Assembly (NCBI GenBank): GCA_014843695.1
Contig: CM026401.1
Coordinates: 49,774,430 to 49,838,429, forward strand
DNA length: 64,000 bases
Direction of reading: 5' to 3'
Source: Archivesica marissinica
Lineage: Eukaryota; Mollusca; Bivalvia; Venerida; Vesicomyidae
This document shows, in pieces, positions 43,483-54,385 of this stretch. The first letter of the stretch is position 1. Every line of letters starts with the position of its first letter. The notes beneath the pieces were generated by a model. That model saw only the letters and a program-made list of their open reading frames with translations, was not told where the DNA came from and searched no databases. The position numbers and the translations under genes were made by a program.

Positions 43483-45936
43483 CTCTAGCAAAGGGGTTCC
43501 TTGGGCTCTAGCAATGGTACCTCGAGTTCTGGCAATGGTACATTGGGCTCTAGCAATCGTACCTATGACTCTAGCAATGGTACATTGGGCTCTAGCAATG
43601 GTACATTGAGTTCTGGCAATGGTACATTGGGCTCTAGCAATGGTACATTGGGCTCTGTCAATGGTACATATGGCTCTAACAATGGTACATTGAGTTCTGG
43701 CAATGGTACCTTGGGCTCTAGCAATGGTACATTGGGGTCTAGCAATGGTACCTTGGGATCTAGCAATGGTACATTGGGGTCTAGCAATGGTACCTTGGGG
43801 TCTAGCAATGGTACATTGGGGTCTAGCAATGGTACCTTGGGCTCTAGCAATCGTACCTATGGCTCTAACAATGGTACATTGGGCTCTAGCAATGGTACAT
43901 TGGGCTCTAGCTATCGTACCTATGACTCTAGCAATGGTACATTGTGCTCTAGCAATGGTACATTGGGCTCCAGCAATGGTACATTGGGCTCCAGCAATGG
44001 TACATTGGGCTCTAGCAATGGTACATTGGGCTCTAACAATGGTACATTGGGCTCTAGCAATGGTAGCTATGACTCTAGCAATGGTACATTGGGATCTAGC
44101 AATGGTACATTGGGCTCTAACAATGGTACCTATTGCTCTAGCAATGGTACATTGAGTTTTGGCAATGGTACAATGGGCTCTAGCAATGGTACACTGAGTT
44201 CTGGCAATGGTACATTGGGCTCTAGCAATGGTACATTGGGTTCTGGCAATGGTACATTGAGTTCTGGCAATGGTACATTGGGCTCTGGCAATGGTACATT
44301 GAGTTCTGGCAATGGTACATTGGGCTCTGGCAATGGTACATTGGGCTCTAGCAATGGTACATTGAGTTCTGGCAATGGTACATTGGGTTCTGGCAATGGT
44401 ACATTGGGCTCTAGCAATGGTACATTGAGTTCTGGCAATGGTACATTGGGCTCTAGCAATGGTACATTGAGGTCTGGCAATGGTACCTATTGCTCTAGCA
44501 ATGGTACATTGAGTTCTGGCAATGGTACATTGGGCTCTAGCAATGGTACACTGAGTTCTGGCAATGGTACATTGGGCTCTAGCAATGGTACATTGGGTTC
44601 TGGCAATGGTACATTGAGTTCTGGCAATGGTACATTGGGCTCTGGCAATGGTACATTGAGTTCTGGCAATGGTACATTGGGCTCTGGCAATGGTACATTG
44701 GGCTCTAGCAATGGTACATTGATTTCTGGCAATGGTACATTGGGTTCTGGCAATGGTACATTGGGCTCTAGCAATGGTACATTGAGTTCTGGCAATGGTA
44801 CATTGGGCTCTAGCAATGGTACATTGAGTTCTGGCAATGGTACATTGGGCTCTAGCAATGGTACATTGAGTTCTGGCAATGGTACATTGGCTCTAGCAAT
44901 GGTACATTGAGTTCTGGCAATGGTACATTGGGCTCTAGCAATGGTACATTGAGTTCTGGCAATGGTACATTGGGCTCTAGCAATGGTACATTGGATTCTG
45001 GCAATGGTACATTGTTGGTTGAATGGTACATTGGGCTCTGGCAATGGAACATTGGGCTCTAGCAATGGTAATTGGCTCTAGCAATGGTACATTGGGTTCT
45101 AGCAATGGAACATTGGGCTCTAGCAATGGTACCCTGGGCTCTAGCAATGGTACCCTGGGCTCTAGCAATGGTACATTGGGCTCTAGCAATGGTACATTGG
45201 GTTCTAGCAATGGAACATTGGGCTCTAGCAATGGTACATTGGGCTCTAGCATGGAACATTGGGTTCTAGCAATGGAACATTGGGTTCTAGCAATGGAACA
45301 TTGGGCTCTAGCAATGGTACCCTGGGCTCTAGCAATGGACTTGGGTTCTAGCAATGGTACATTGGCTCTAGCAATGGTACGGGCTCTAGAATGGTGGTTT
45401 GTGGTTGGGTTGTGTTGGTTCTAGCAATGGAACATTGGGTTCTAGCAATGGTACCCTGGGCTCTAGCAATGGAACATTGGGTTCTAGCAATGGAACATTG
45501 GGCTCTAGCAATAGAACATTGGGCTCTAGCAATGGTACATTGGGTTCTAGCAATGGAACATTGGGCTCTAGCAATGGTACATTGGGCTTTAGCAATGGAA
45601 CATTGGGTTCTAGCAATGGAACATTGGGTTCTAGCAATGGAACATTGGGTTCTAGCAATGGTACCCTGGGCTCTAGCAATGGAACATTGGGTTCTAGCAA
45701 TGGTACCCTGGGTTCTAGCAATGGAACATTGGGTTCTAGCAATGGTACCCTGGGCTCTAGCAATGGAACATTGGGTTCTAGCAATGGTACATTGGGCTCT
45801 AGCAATGGTACATTGGGCTCTAGCAATGGTACATTGGGCTCTAGCAATGGTACATTGGGCTCTAGCAATGGTACATTGGGCTCTAACAATGGTACATTGG
45901 GCTCTAGCAATGGTACATTGGGTTCTAGCAATGGTT
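43483..45936. repeat. 21-bp minisatellite, about 115 copies (2.45 kb)
   Basis: The unit ggtacattgggctctagcaa + t, with variants 'gagttctggcaat', 'ccttgggctctag' and 'ggaacattgggttctagcaa'. Open in several frames on both strands (GTLGSSN on plus, VPLLEPN on minus). Variant types cluster regionally: the ggaaca form only after about 45045. Confidence 0.97.
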
Positions 45937-46123
45937 CACATGCATAGGAATGAGACTTGGGATCTAGAAATGTGTGACATGCTGTATATTGCACAGTTTT
46001 TATGAGTGGGACATGTTGGTCATGTCGTAGGAGATATGTATTTAAATAAAACGGGTGTAAATGGACTGCAAACTGAAGCACTCTAACACCTCTGTCCTGT
46101 CAACAATTAACGTATAAGCATAC

Positions 46124-46247
46124 CTGGACCACATAACTGTCGGTGGCGGATCTCCATCCATGACACGACACTGAAACAAGGCACTACTGCCAACAACAAC
46201 TATCTGCGTCGTGTTTGGATACAGGTCGATCTTTGGCCTCATTCTCC
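46124..46247 (-). CDS. HSPG2: perlecan exon 12: Ig module 6, first half
   Basis: 124 nt. Reads MRPKIDLYPNTTQIVVVGSS, ALFQCRVMDGDPPPTVMWSR. The donor is TCCAG|GTATGC, phase 2. The codon split between AG here and A in exon 13 gives Arg. The intron to exon 13 is 6.3 kb and is almost wholly tandem repeats. Confidence 0.93.
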
Positions 46248-46461
46248 CTATAAATTCAATAGTATGTCATGAACCATTCCCCCCTACAGATTTGGTTTGG
46301 AATATCCTGTAAGGGTAAACTGGAAGAGTCCATTCAAGAAATAAAATGCACAAGGCTAGGTGGAACAAACAAAATAGCATTTATGAATTAGTTTTGAATA
46401 ATTTTCCGATCTCATGATTTTCCATTTTATAACCTTGACATTTTGATTAATATATAGATAC

Positions 46462-46600
46462 AATCGGATCTGTAGTCCTGTGGTTATCACATTAGACAGG
46501 TAATTCAGGATCGCAGGTTCGATCCCCTGTCTGACACTAATAAAATTAACAGTCTTTCAGATGGGACGCTAAACCGAGGTCTCGTGTGGGTGCATTTTTT
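46462..46600 (+). mobile_element. SINE family G, 3'-truncated copy
   Basis: 'gatctgtagtcctgtggtta', 'gatcgcaggttcgatcccct', 'gacgctaaaccgaggtctcg', then lost. About 70 bp before the next, fuller copy. Confidence 0.85.
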
Positions 46601-46669
46601 TATTAAATCACCCATATTAATATTAATTCATCTGCTATAAAGTGACTGACTAGAAGTTATTCACCGACA

Positions 46670-46945
46670 CAGATGGGTCTGTAGTCCAGTGGTTAACATG
46701 TTGGACTGGGGATCGCAGGTTCGATCCCCCGTCTGACACTAATAAAATTAACAGTCTTTCAGATGGGACGCTAAACCGAGGTCTCGTGTCGGTGCTTTAC
46801 ATCGTGCACGTAAAAGAACCAGAGGAGATTCTGGAATCGGTCTCTGCCTGTTATCATTGCACTATCCTCCAACAATCTAAAATGACTAATCTCTTCAGGA
46901 TGGGCAACCAGTAACAACGATAAATAAACATAAAACACACACAAA
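46670..46945 (+). mobile_element. SINE family G, copy 5
   Basis: 'gatgggtctgtagtccagtg', 'gatcgcaggttcgatccccc', 'gtaaaagaaccagaggagat', 'aacgataaataaacataaaa'. Two tandem same-sense SINEs of one family in intron 11. Confidence 0.9.
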
Positions 46946-47044
46946 TATATATATATTGACACAAACCAGAATTCTGAGAATTATGAACTTATCATCATCA
47001 TCATCATCACAACACCTTTTAACAGATTCAAAGCAAAAACTTAC

Positions 47045-47162
47045 TTTCAACTTCCACAACGGTCCAGTCCTGGTCAAGTCCAGCCGCATTTTCTGCCCTG
47101 CACACATAGATACCCCTGTCAGCCATTGTAGCCTTAGTGATCCGCAGTACATTGCCATTCAC
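47045..47162 (-). CDS. HSPG2: perlecan exon 11: Ig module 5, second half
   Basis: 118 nt. Reads VNGNVLRITKATMADRGIYV, CRAENAAGLDQDWTVVEVE; the F-strand cysteine and the D-x-G-x-Y-x-C Ig motif are clear. The acceptor is ATTTTCAG and the donor GAAA|GTAAGT, phase 1. Confidence 0.93.
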
Positions 47163-47216
47163 CTGAAAATAATTTCATTTACTTATCCAATGAGCAAATG
47201 TACTATACACAGATTC

Positions 47217-47473
47217 ATTCAGTTGAAGTTGTGATAGCACAGTGGTAGAGCGTTCGTTTCAGCTGCGAAAGGCCGAGTTCGTGCCCCACTGGAGCTGTTA
47301 CGATTGTACCCTTAGGCAAGGCATTTAATTAAATTCCACATTGCCTCTTCTCTCTCCCTCGTGGCGATGGTTTCTATCAGGAATGAGGTGTCTCTCTCTC
47401 TAGAGAGAGAGATTAATAAGTGGTAAGAACTTGTTTCGCAATCCAGCTAAAATAAATTTGTATAACTATTCAG
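47217..47473 (+). mobile_element. SINE family E, copy 8
   Basis: Flanked by attcagt at 47217-47223 and about 47467-47473. 'gttgtgatagcacagtggta' and 'ggcgatggtttctatcagga'; near the tail it holds a 22-bp perfect palindrome of (tc)n/(ga)n at 47391-47412. Confidence 0.85.
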
Positions 47474-47777
47474 TGTTCTACTGATAAAAGAAGACCCTTT
47501 GAGGGGCTGAAAGATTCTATGGGTAGAACCACCAACCTTCCACAAGCCGACATGGTATTGTTAAAGGGGCTGACATGAACTTCTCCCAAAAAAAAAAAAA
47601 AAATTCTTTTATTACAATACACTGGCCCATTATAAAGCACTCCTTCTATTCAAATGTTGTATTTAACGTTCATAATGATCGCGCGCTTCTCACTTCTCCC
47701 AAAAATTCTGACCTAGTACGAGTCCTGATTCCCTCCCCCGTGCCCGTTCTACCCGCTACAGTAGTATTGAATACTTA

Positions 47778-48017
47778 ACCCTTTCAACCCCACAGGCCTC
47801 TAAATAGGCCTATGAAAAGTGTAGATCCAGATGAGCCGGCTCGTGACGAGCCGTCTCATCAGGATCTGCACTTTTTTGCCAGTAATAATTATTACTATTT
47901 TTAGATAAAATTACCCATTTTGATAAATGAACTGGTCCAAAGGTAATTTTGTGATTAATTTATTGGTCTAAAAATATCATGCACCAGTCTATGTCAGTTA
48001 CTTGGGGTTGAATGGGT
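47778..48017. mobile_element. MITE family B, copy 4
   Basis: Ends accctttcaacccca and ggggttgaatgggt, TA-flanked, full hairpin 'gatgagccggctcgt' with 'acgagccgtctcatc'. Right end only about 65 bp from exon 10's donor. Confidence 0.9.
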
Positions 48018-48081
48018 TAAACAGCAGTGGCAAATGTTTGGACTTGATTTTGCTAAACGTTACTCTACTGATGCTACAAAC

Positions 48082-48227
48082 CTGGTGGTTAGATCCAAGG
48101 TCCTCTCTGGATTTAATCCAGGTAACGGTTGGTTCGGGCTTGCCTGTGACATGGCAACGCAGGGTGCCAGTGGTGCCCATAGGTATCGTAATCTTTTCTG
48201 GTTCCAGGCGTACAGTTGGTACCTCAG
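48082..48227 (-). CDS. HSPG2: perlecan exon 10: Ig module 5, first half
   Basis: 146 nt. Reads EVPTVRLEPEKITIPMGTTG, TLRCHVTGKPEPTVTWIKS, then REDLGSNHQ. The acceptor is TTATTCAG. The donor CAG|GTTTGT is slightly weak, phase 0. A TA-flanked MITE ends only about 65 bp downstream of the donor. Confidence 0.92.
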
Positions 48228-48409
48228 CTGAATAACAAACAACAAACGATGATACAGAAGCTTCGATGTTTTATCCATAAGGCACCAAAAGACTTCTACC
48301 TCTATCCTATGACCCCCCACCCCACAGCCACTAGTATATTTTATACTAGAGGATGGGCGTATGATAGAGGTACACGGCTTTTAATGCCGTATGGATAACA
48401 TTTCAGGCT

Positions 48410-48810
48410 CCTGTGCTTAACGACACAATTCTAAGAAAATTCCATGACATATTTCCAGAATTATTCGGTTGCAAATAAGAAAAACACAATAACCCTTTCA
48501 ACACCACAGGCCTCTCAATAGGCTTACAAAAAGTGTAGATCCAGGTGAGCCGGCTCGTGACGAACCATCTCATCAGGATCTGCACTTTTTGCCAGTAATA
48601 TTACTATTTTTAGACCAAAATTACTCATTTTGATAAATGAACTTGTCCAAATGTAATGTTCTTATTAATTTATTGGTCTGAAAATAGCATGCACCAGTCC
48701 ATGTCAGTTACTTGGTGTTGAATGGGTTAATGCATTGTCGTCTGCTACATCTACATCTGCTGAACTATTTATAGCCTTTATTTTACCCAGCATGCAAAGA
48801 GTCAAACAAT
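48410..48810 (-). mobile_element. MITE family A, antisense copy split by MITE B
   Basis: Left part 'acgacacaattctaagaaaa', 'ccatgacatatttccagaat'; right part 'tgcattgtcgtctgctac', 'gaactatttatagcctttat', 'acccagcatgcaaagagt'. The two parts join across the insertion at 48492-48727. Confidence 0.8.
48492..48727. mobile_element. MITE family B, copy 5, inserted in MITE A
   Basis: Ends accctttcaacaccacagg and ggtgttgaatgggt, flanked by TA. Hairpin partly decayed ('cgtgacgaaccatctcatc'). Confidence 0.88.
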
Positions 48811-48887
48811 GCTGCTTCATTTACAACCAATAAAAGAAAAAGCTTAAACATTGATGTTATAATCTCAGTCTATGATTTTCTACGTAC

Positions 48888-49175
48888 TCTGTTGTTCAAT
48901 ATTGATCTCCAGGATGGCTACGGCTGTACTAACATGCCCAGTCTCCGTCTCTGTTCCAGTGCACACGTAGTTCCCAGCGTAACTTGGCTGTACGTCGGGT
49001 ATCGTCAGGATACCGTTGTCTTGGGAGGATCCAATTGGTAAACCCTTGGCACGGGACCAGAACAACGTCACTCGGCCGCTCGCGTCTTCCGTATAACATT
49101 CGAGACGTGCCGTTTCCCCGATGATACTGATGTATTTAGTCTGTCGTACAATAATGGTAATCTGCGGCCTATCAA
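48888..49175 (-). CDS. HSPG2: perlecan exon 9: Ig module 4 (whole)
   Basis: 288 nt, phase 1 to phase 1. Reads RPQITIIVRQTKYISIIGE, TARLECYTEDASGRVTLFWS, DNGILTIPDVQPSYAGNYVC, ending AVAILEINIEQQS. Both Ig cysteines and the Trp are present. The acceptor is TCTAATCAG and the donor CAGA|GTACGT. Confidence 0.94.
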
Positions 49176-49274
49176 CTGATTAGAAAAAAACAAATACAAG
49201 AAATTGTGAAGGAATTGGCTCATCTATTATCTTATGGAATATTGTGAAAAAAGAAGAAATCTACTAAAATACAC

Positions 49275-49507
49275 AAAGAAGATAATTCGTGGAAGTCGTG
49301 ATAGCGAAAGGTCCGGAGTTCAAGCCCCGCTGGAGCCGTTACGATTGTGCCCTTAGGCAAGTCATTTAAATTCCACGTTGTCTCTTTTCTCTCCCTCGTG
49401 GTGATGGATTCAATCAGGAATGAGGTCTCGATAGTGATTAATATAAGTTGTAAGAACTTGTTTCGCAATCGAGCTAAAATAAATTTGTATAAACTAAAGA
49501 AGTTAAT
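49275..49507 (+). mobile_element. SINE family E, copy 9, with internal deletion
   Basis: Flanked by aaagaagataatt (49275-49287) and aaagaagttaatt (49495-49507), a 13-bp duplication with one change. The segment between 'gtgatagcg' and 'aaaggtccgg' is deleted, removing most of the A-box region. Confidence 0.9.
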
Positions 49508-49549
49508 TGACCCAACTGAACAAGTGAAAAATATTTTTTGCTCATATCG

Positions 49550-49720
49550 TGTCTCAGTATATGATAAAGTTGCGAGTTTCTTACGGAGGTTGATGCACCA
49601 AGTTCTGCTTAACCGCTGCAGCCTGCCTAGGAAAGGGTATTGATAGGTAAACTGCCCATCACTTATATGGGCAACCGGTAGCGACGATAAATAAACTTAA
49701 GTAAAAAAAAATAATATGTT
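49550..49720. mobile_element. fragments of SINE F and SINE G
   Basis: 'gagtttcttacggaggttga', 'gcctaggaaagggtattgat' (SINE F, plus sense), then 'atatgggcaaccggtagcga' and 'cgataaataaac' (end of SINE G). A fused or recombined remnant. Confidence 0.65.
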
Positions 49721-49838
49721 TTCTGAACATCTCATACCAAAGTAGACAATATTTATATTTCAAGATATTGACAAAAAAAGAGGAATTCACAGCCCTGTGT
49801 ATTGAGCAGCCGAACCATTGCTAATTCACAAGACATTT

Positions 49839-49955
49839 AACCCTTAACCTGCCGAATAAATTGGACTGAATGTGCACACAACATAGATTCAGATCAGCAT
49901 CGATGTAACGCTACATCTGATCAGGATCTATGTTGTTTGCTATTCAGACAAGTAA
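49839..49955. mobile_element. MITE family C, partial copy
   Basis: 'aacctgccgaataaattgga', 'caacatagattcagatcag' with 'ctgatcaggatctatgttg' forming a hairpin. The right part of the full element is missing. Confidence 0.65.
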
Positions 49956-50029
49956 GTGTTTTAGTTCCACTGATAGATAGCTAAATAGTTGCCGTATGCA
50001 TGGATATATAGTAGTACAATAGCCTAAAT

Positions 50030-50535
50030 CTCTCTATGTGGGGAATGGATTAAACTTATCTCTGGTCACATATAGAATAGTCCTAAATCTCTATGTGGGG
50101 AATGGATTAAACTTATCTCTGGTCACATATAGAATAGTCCTAAATCTCTATGTGGGGAATGGATTAAACTTATCTCTGGTCACATATAGAATAGCCTAAA
50201 TCTCTATGTGGGGAATGGTTTAAACTTACCTCTGGTCACATATAGAATAGTCCTAAATCTCTATGTGGGGAATGGATTAAACTTATCTCTGGTCACATAT
50301 AGAATAGCCTAAATCTCTATGTGGGGAATGGTTTAAACTTACCTTTGGTCACATATAGAATAGTCCTAAATCTCTATGTGGGGAATGGATTAAACTTACC
50401 TCTGGTCACATATAGAATAGTCCTAAATCTCTATGTGGGGAATGGATTAAACTTACCTCTGGTCACATATAGAATAGTCCTAAATCTCTCTATGTGGGGA
50501 ATGGATTAAACTTACCTTTGGTCACATATAGAATA
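50030..50535. repeat. 57-bp array carrying exon 8's end and donor, about nine copies
   Basis: The unit is acttacctctggtcacatat, agaatagtcctaaatctcta, tgtggggaatggattaa. On the gene strand each has GGACTATTCTATATGTGACC + AGAG then GTAAGT or, in four copies, ATAAGT. The real exon 8 end is the rightmost copy. Confidence 0.96.
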
Positions 50536-50794
50536 GTCCTAATCTCGGTAGTTCCAAGGTCGTTTGTTGCCTTGCAGTAATAATCTGATTCATCGTCCAG
50601 CTGAACCCGTGGAATTCTGAACACACCATCATTTGTAACCGTGGAGTCAGGGTTCATCTCTCGGTTGCCGCCACGGTACCACTCTATCCTCGGTGTCGGA
50701 TCACCGGTTGCGATACAACTAAACCGGACTGGAGTCCCTTCCTCCACTTCCTGGTACCGAGGCTCAATCCTGACTGTGGGAGCTTGCTCGCTTG
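50516..50794 (-). CDS. HSPG2: perlecan exon 8: Ig module 3 (whole)
   Basis: 279 nt, phase 1 to phase 1, a complete Ig in one exon. Key parts: VRIEPRYQEVEEGTPVRFSC, WYRGGNREMNPDSTVTNDG, VQLDDESDYYCKATNDLG, ending TILYVTK. Both disulfide cysteines and the core Trp are present. The donor AAAG|GTAAGT and the last 24 exon bases are copied in the 57-bp array downstream. Confidence 0.95.
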
Positions 50795-50892
50795 CTGTAT
50801 TAACAGAGAACAGAAGATATGTCGAACATGTCGTACTTCAGGGATTGCTAAAGATTAAACAAATCAATGGAAACAATGGATAACCTCCTTGG

Positions 50893-52720
50893 CGGGGGCA
50901 ACGTGTGACAGAATGAGGAACTTACGCTCAGGGGGGTAACGTGTCACAGAATGAGGAACTTACACTCAGGGGGGTAACGTGTCACAGAATGAGGAACTTA
51001 CACTCAGGGGGGTAACGTGTCACAGAATGAGGAACTTACGCTCAGGGGGGTAACGTGTCACAGAATGAGGAATTTACACTCATGGGGGTAACGTGTCACA
51101 GAATAAGGAACTACACTTAGGGGGGTAACGTGTCACAGAATGAGGAACTTACGCTCAGGGGGTAAGTGTCACAGAATGAGGCACTTACATTCAGGGGGGT
51201 AACGTGTCACAGAATGAGGCACTTACATTCAGGGGGGTAACGTGTCACAAAATGAGGAACTTACGCTCTGGGGGGGTACGTGTCACAGAATGAGGAACTT
51301 ACGCTCAGGGGGGCAACATGTGACAGAATGAGGAACTTACGCTCAGGGGGGTAACGTGTCACAGAATGAGGAACTTACACTCAGGGGGGTAACGTGTCAC
51401 AGAATAAGGAACTTACACTTAGGGGGGTACGTGTCACAGAATGAGGAACTTACGCTCGGGGGTAACGTGTCACAGAATGAGGCACTTACATTCAGGGGGG
51501 TAACGTGTCACAGAATGAGGCACTTACATTCAGGGGGGTAACGTGTCACAAAATGAGGAACTTACGCTCAGGGGGGTAACGTGTCACAGAATGAGGAACT
51601 TACACTCAGGGGGGTAACGTGTCACAGAATGAGGAACTTACGCTCAGGGGGGTAACGTGTCACAGAATGAGGAACTTATGTTCAGGGGGGTAACGTGTCA
51701 CAGAATGAGGAACTTACGTTCAGGGTAGTAACGTGTCACAGAATGAGGAACTTACACTCAGGGGGGTAACGTGTCACAGAATGAGGAACTTACGCTCAGG
51801 GGGGTAACGTGTCACAGAATGAGGAACTTACACTCAGGGGGGTAGGTGGGTAACGTGTCACAGAATGAGGAACTTACGTTCAGGGGGGGTAACGTGTCAC
51901 AGAATGAGGAACTTACGTTCAGGGGGGTAACGTGTCACAGAATGAGGCACTTACACTCAGGGGGGTAACATGTCACAAAATGAGGAACTTACGCTCAGGG
52001 GGGTAACGTGTCACAGAATGAGGAACTTACACTCAGGGGGGTAACGTGTCACAGAATGAGGAACTTACACTCAGGGGGGTAACGTGTCACAGAATGAGGA
52101 ACTTACGTTCAGGGGGGTAACGTGTCACAGAATGAGGAACTTACGTTCAGGGGGGTAACGTGTCACAGAATGAGGAACTTACACTCAGGGGGGTAACGTG
52201 TCACAGAATGAGGAACTTACACTCAGGGGGGTAACGTGTCACAGAATGAGGAACTTACACTCAGGGGGGTAACGTGTCACAGAATGAGGAACTTACGTTC
52301 AGGGGGGTAACGTGTCACACAATGAGGAACTTACGTTCAGGGGGGTAACGTGTTGTAGAATGAGGAACTTACACTCAGGGGGGTAACGTGTCACAGAATG
52401 AGGAACTAACACTCAGGGGGTAACGTGTCACAGAATGAGGCACTTACACTCAGGAGGGTAACGTGTCACAGAATGAGGAAACTTACACTCAGGGGGGTAA
52501 CGTGTCACAGAATGAGGAACTTACGCTCAGGGGGATAACGTGTCACAGAATGAGGAACTTACGTTCAGGGGGGTAACGCGTCACAGAATGAGGAACTTAC
52601 GTTCAGGGTGGTAACGTGTCACAGAATGAGGAACTTACACTCAGGGGGGTAACGTGTCACAGAATGAGGAACTTACGCTCAGGGGGGTAACGTGTCACAG
52701 AATGAGGCACTTACGCTCAG
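50893..52720. repeat. 38-bp array carrying exon 7's donor, about 48 copies
   Basis: The unit is acttacactcaggggggtaa, cgtgtcacagaatgagga. On the gene strand each copy reads TGAGTGTAAGTTCC or TGAGCGTAAGTTCC, equal to exon 7's TGAGC|GTAAGTGCC. It fills nearly the whole 1.9-kb intron 7, from the true donor to within about 100 bp of exon 8. Confidence 0.97.
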
Positions 52721-52892
52721 CAACTATTATTACAGCAATCGCTTCGTCCATAGTCAACATGTCCGAGCCCATACAGACGTAGTTACCCGCGTCACTCCTC
52801 TGGATGTTCGGAATGACTAGCACGCCGTTCTGATCGATGGCCTTCGATGGCATCTGCCCGCCCTGCTTGCTCCACGACAGAATGTACGTCAT
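52715..52892 (-). CDS. HSPG2: perlecan exon 7: Ig module 2, second half
   Basis: 178 nt. Reads MTYILSWSKQGGQMPSKAID, then NGVLVIPNIQRSDAGNYVC with the F-strand cysteine, ending AVIIVAE. The methionine after the acceptor TTTCAG is internal, not a start. The donor GAGC|GTAAGT, phase 1, and the last exon bases TGAGC are repeated about 48 times downstream in the intron (50893-52720). Confidence 0.94.
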
Positions 52893-52974
52893 CTGAAATG
52901 GATTGTTATAACATCCATGTGTCAATAATGTCATTTACATAATTCATCTTTGGTATAATAAATGTAATCCTAAT

Positions 52975-53393
52975 TTAACCTTTAGCACACTGTAGGTGAA
53001 ATGAGCAGGTAACAAATATATACTTGTTTAACCTTTAGCACACTGTAGGTAAAATGAGCAGGTAACAAATATATGCTTGTTTAACCTTTAGCACACAGTA
53101 GGTGAAATGAGCAGGTAACAAATATATGCTTGTTTAACCTTTAGCACACAGTAGGTGAAATGAGCAGGTAACAAATATATGCTTGTTTAACCTTTAGCAC
53201 ACAGTAGGTGAAATGAGCAGGTAACAAATATATGCTTGTTTATCCTTTAGCACGCTGTAGGTGAAATGAGCAGGTAACAAATATATGCTTGTTTAACCTT
53301 TAGCACGCTGTAGGTGAAATGAGCAGGTAACAAATATATGCTTGTTTAACCTTTAGCATGATGTAGGTGAAATGAGCAGGTAACAAATGTGTA
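52975..53393. repeat. 53-bp array, eight copies
   Basis: The unit is aacctttagcacactgtagg, tgaaatgagcaggtaacaaa, tatatgcttgttt. In intron 6, about 80 bp from exon 7's acceptor. Confidence 0.95.
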
Positions 53394-53545
53394 TGTGGCT
53401 ATCAATTCCGTGGCTATCAATTCCATTTATGTGGCTATCAATTCCATTTATGTGGCTATAAATTCCATTTATGTGGCTATCAATTCCGTTTATGTGGCTA
53501 TCAATTCCGTTTATGTGGCTATAAATTCCGTTTATGTGGCTATAT
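53394..53545. repeat. 21-bp array, about seven copies
   Basis: The unit atgtggctatcaattccatt + t, directly following the 53-bp array. Confidence 0.93.
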
Positions 53546-53639
53546 AGATCGAAGGAACAGTCACTTAATACGCATATTTGGGTACTTGCGGCTGAACGGA
53601 CAGACAGACTGATGGACGAACACACCACCTACTCATGTG

Positions 53640-54385
53640 CTGGTACTTCATTGTGTGTGTATCCCAGCAAGGCTTGTATCCATGTTTGTACAGAAGGCAG
53701 TGTGTCTGCGTTCTTGCAAGCGCGACTGTGTGTGTATCACACTATGGCACAGAATATGTGTTTGTACAGAATGAACAGTGTGACTGCTTGTGTATCACAC
53801 TACGGCATAGAATATGTGTTTGTACAGAAGGCACAGTGCGACTGCGTTCTTGTGATCGTGACTGTGTGTGTATCACACTACGGCACAAAATATGTGTTTG
53901 TACAGAAGGCACAGTGCGACTGTGTTCTTGCGAGCGCGACTGTGTGTGTATCACATCTACATCACAAAATATGTGTTTGTACAGAAGGCACAGTGCGACT
54001 GTGTTCTTGCAAGCGCGACTGTGTGTGTATCACATCTACATCACAAAATATGTGTTTGTACAGAAGGCACAGTGTGACTGGGTTCTTGTGAGCGCGACTG
54101 TGTGTGTATCACATCTACATCACAAAATATGTGTTTGTACAGAAGGCACAGTGTGACTGGGTTCTTGCGAGCGCGACTGTGTGTGTATCACACTAGGGCA
54201 CAGAATATGTGTTTGTACAGAAGGCACAGTGTGACTGCGTTCTTGCGAGCGCGACTGTGTGTGTATCACATCTACGGCACAAAATATGTGTTTGTACAGA
54301 AGGCACAGTGCGACTGTGCTCTTGCGAGCGCAACTGTGTGTGTATCACATCTACGGCACAAAATATGTGTTTTCACACATCTACA
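53640..54385. repeat. ~79-bp array, about nine copies
   Basis: The unit gtgtgtgtatcacatctaca, tcacaaaatatgtgtttgta, cagaaggcacagtgcgactg, then tgttcttgcgagcgcgact. Open plus-strand frames rich in Cys (MCLYRRHS) come from it and are not genes. Intron 6 therefore holds three different arrays. Confidence 0.95.

Noticed and set aside
43501..46081. Long frames GTLGSSN and VPLLEPN
   Set aside because: 21-bp array open on both strands; no signal peptide or unique sequence.
52716..52892. ATG at the start of exon 7 as an alternative start codon
   Set aside because: It sits right after a TTTCAG acceptor in mid-Ig, and phases with exon 6 fit; an internal methionine.
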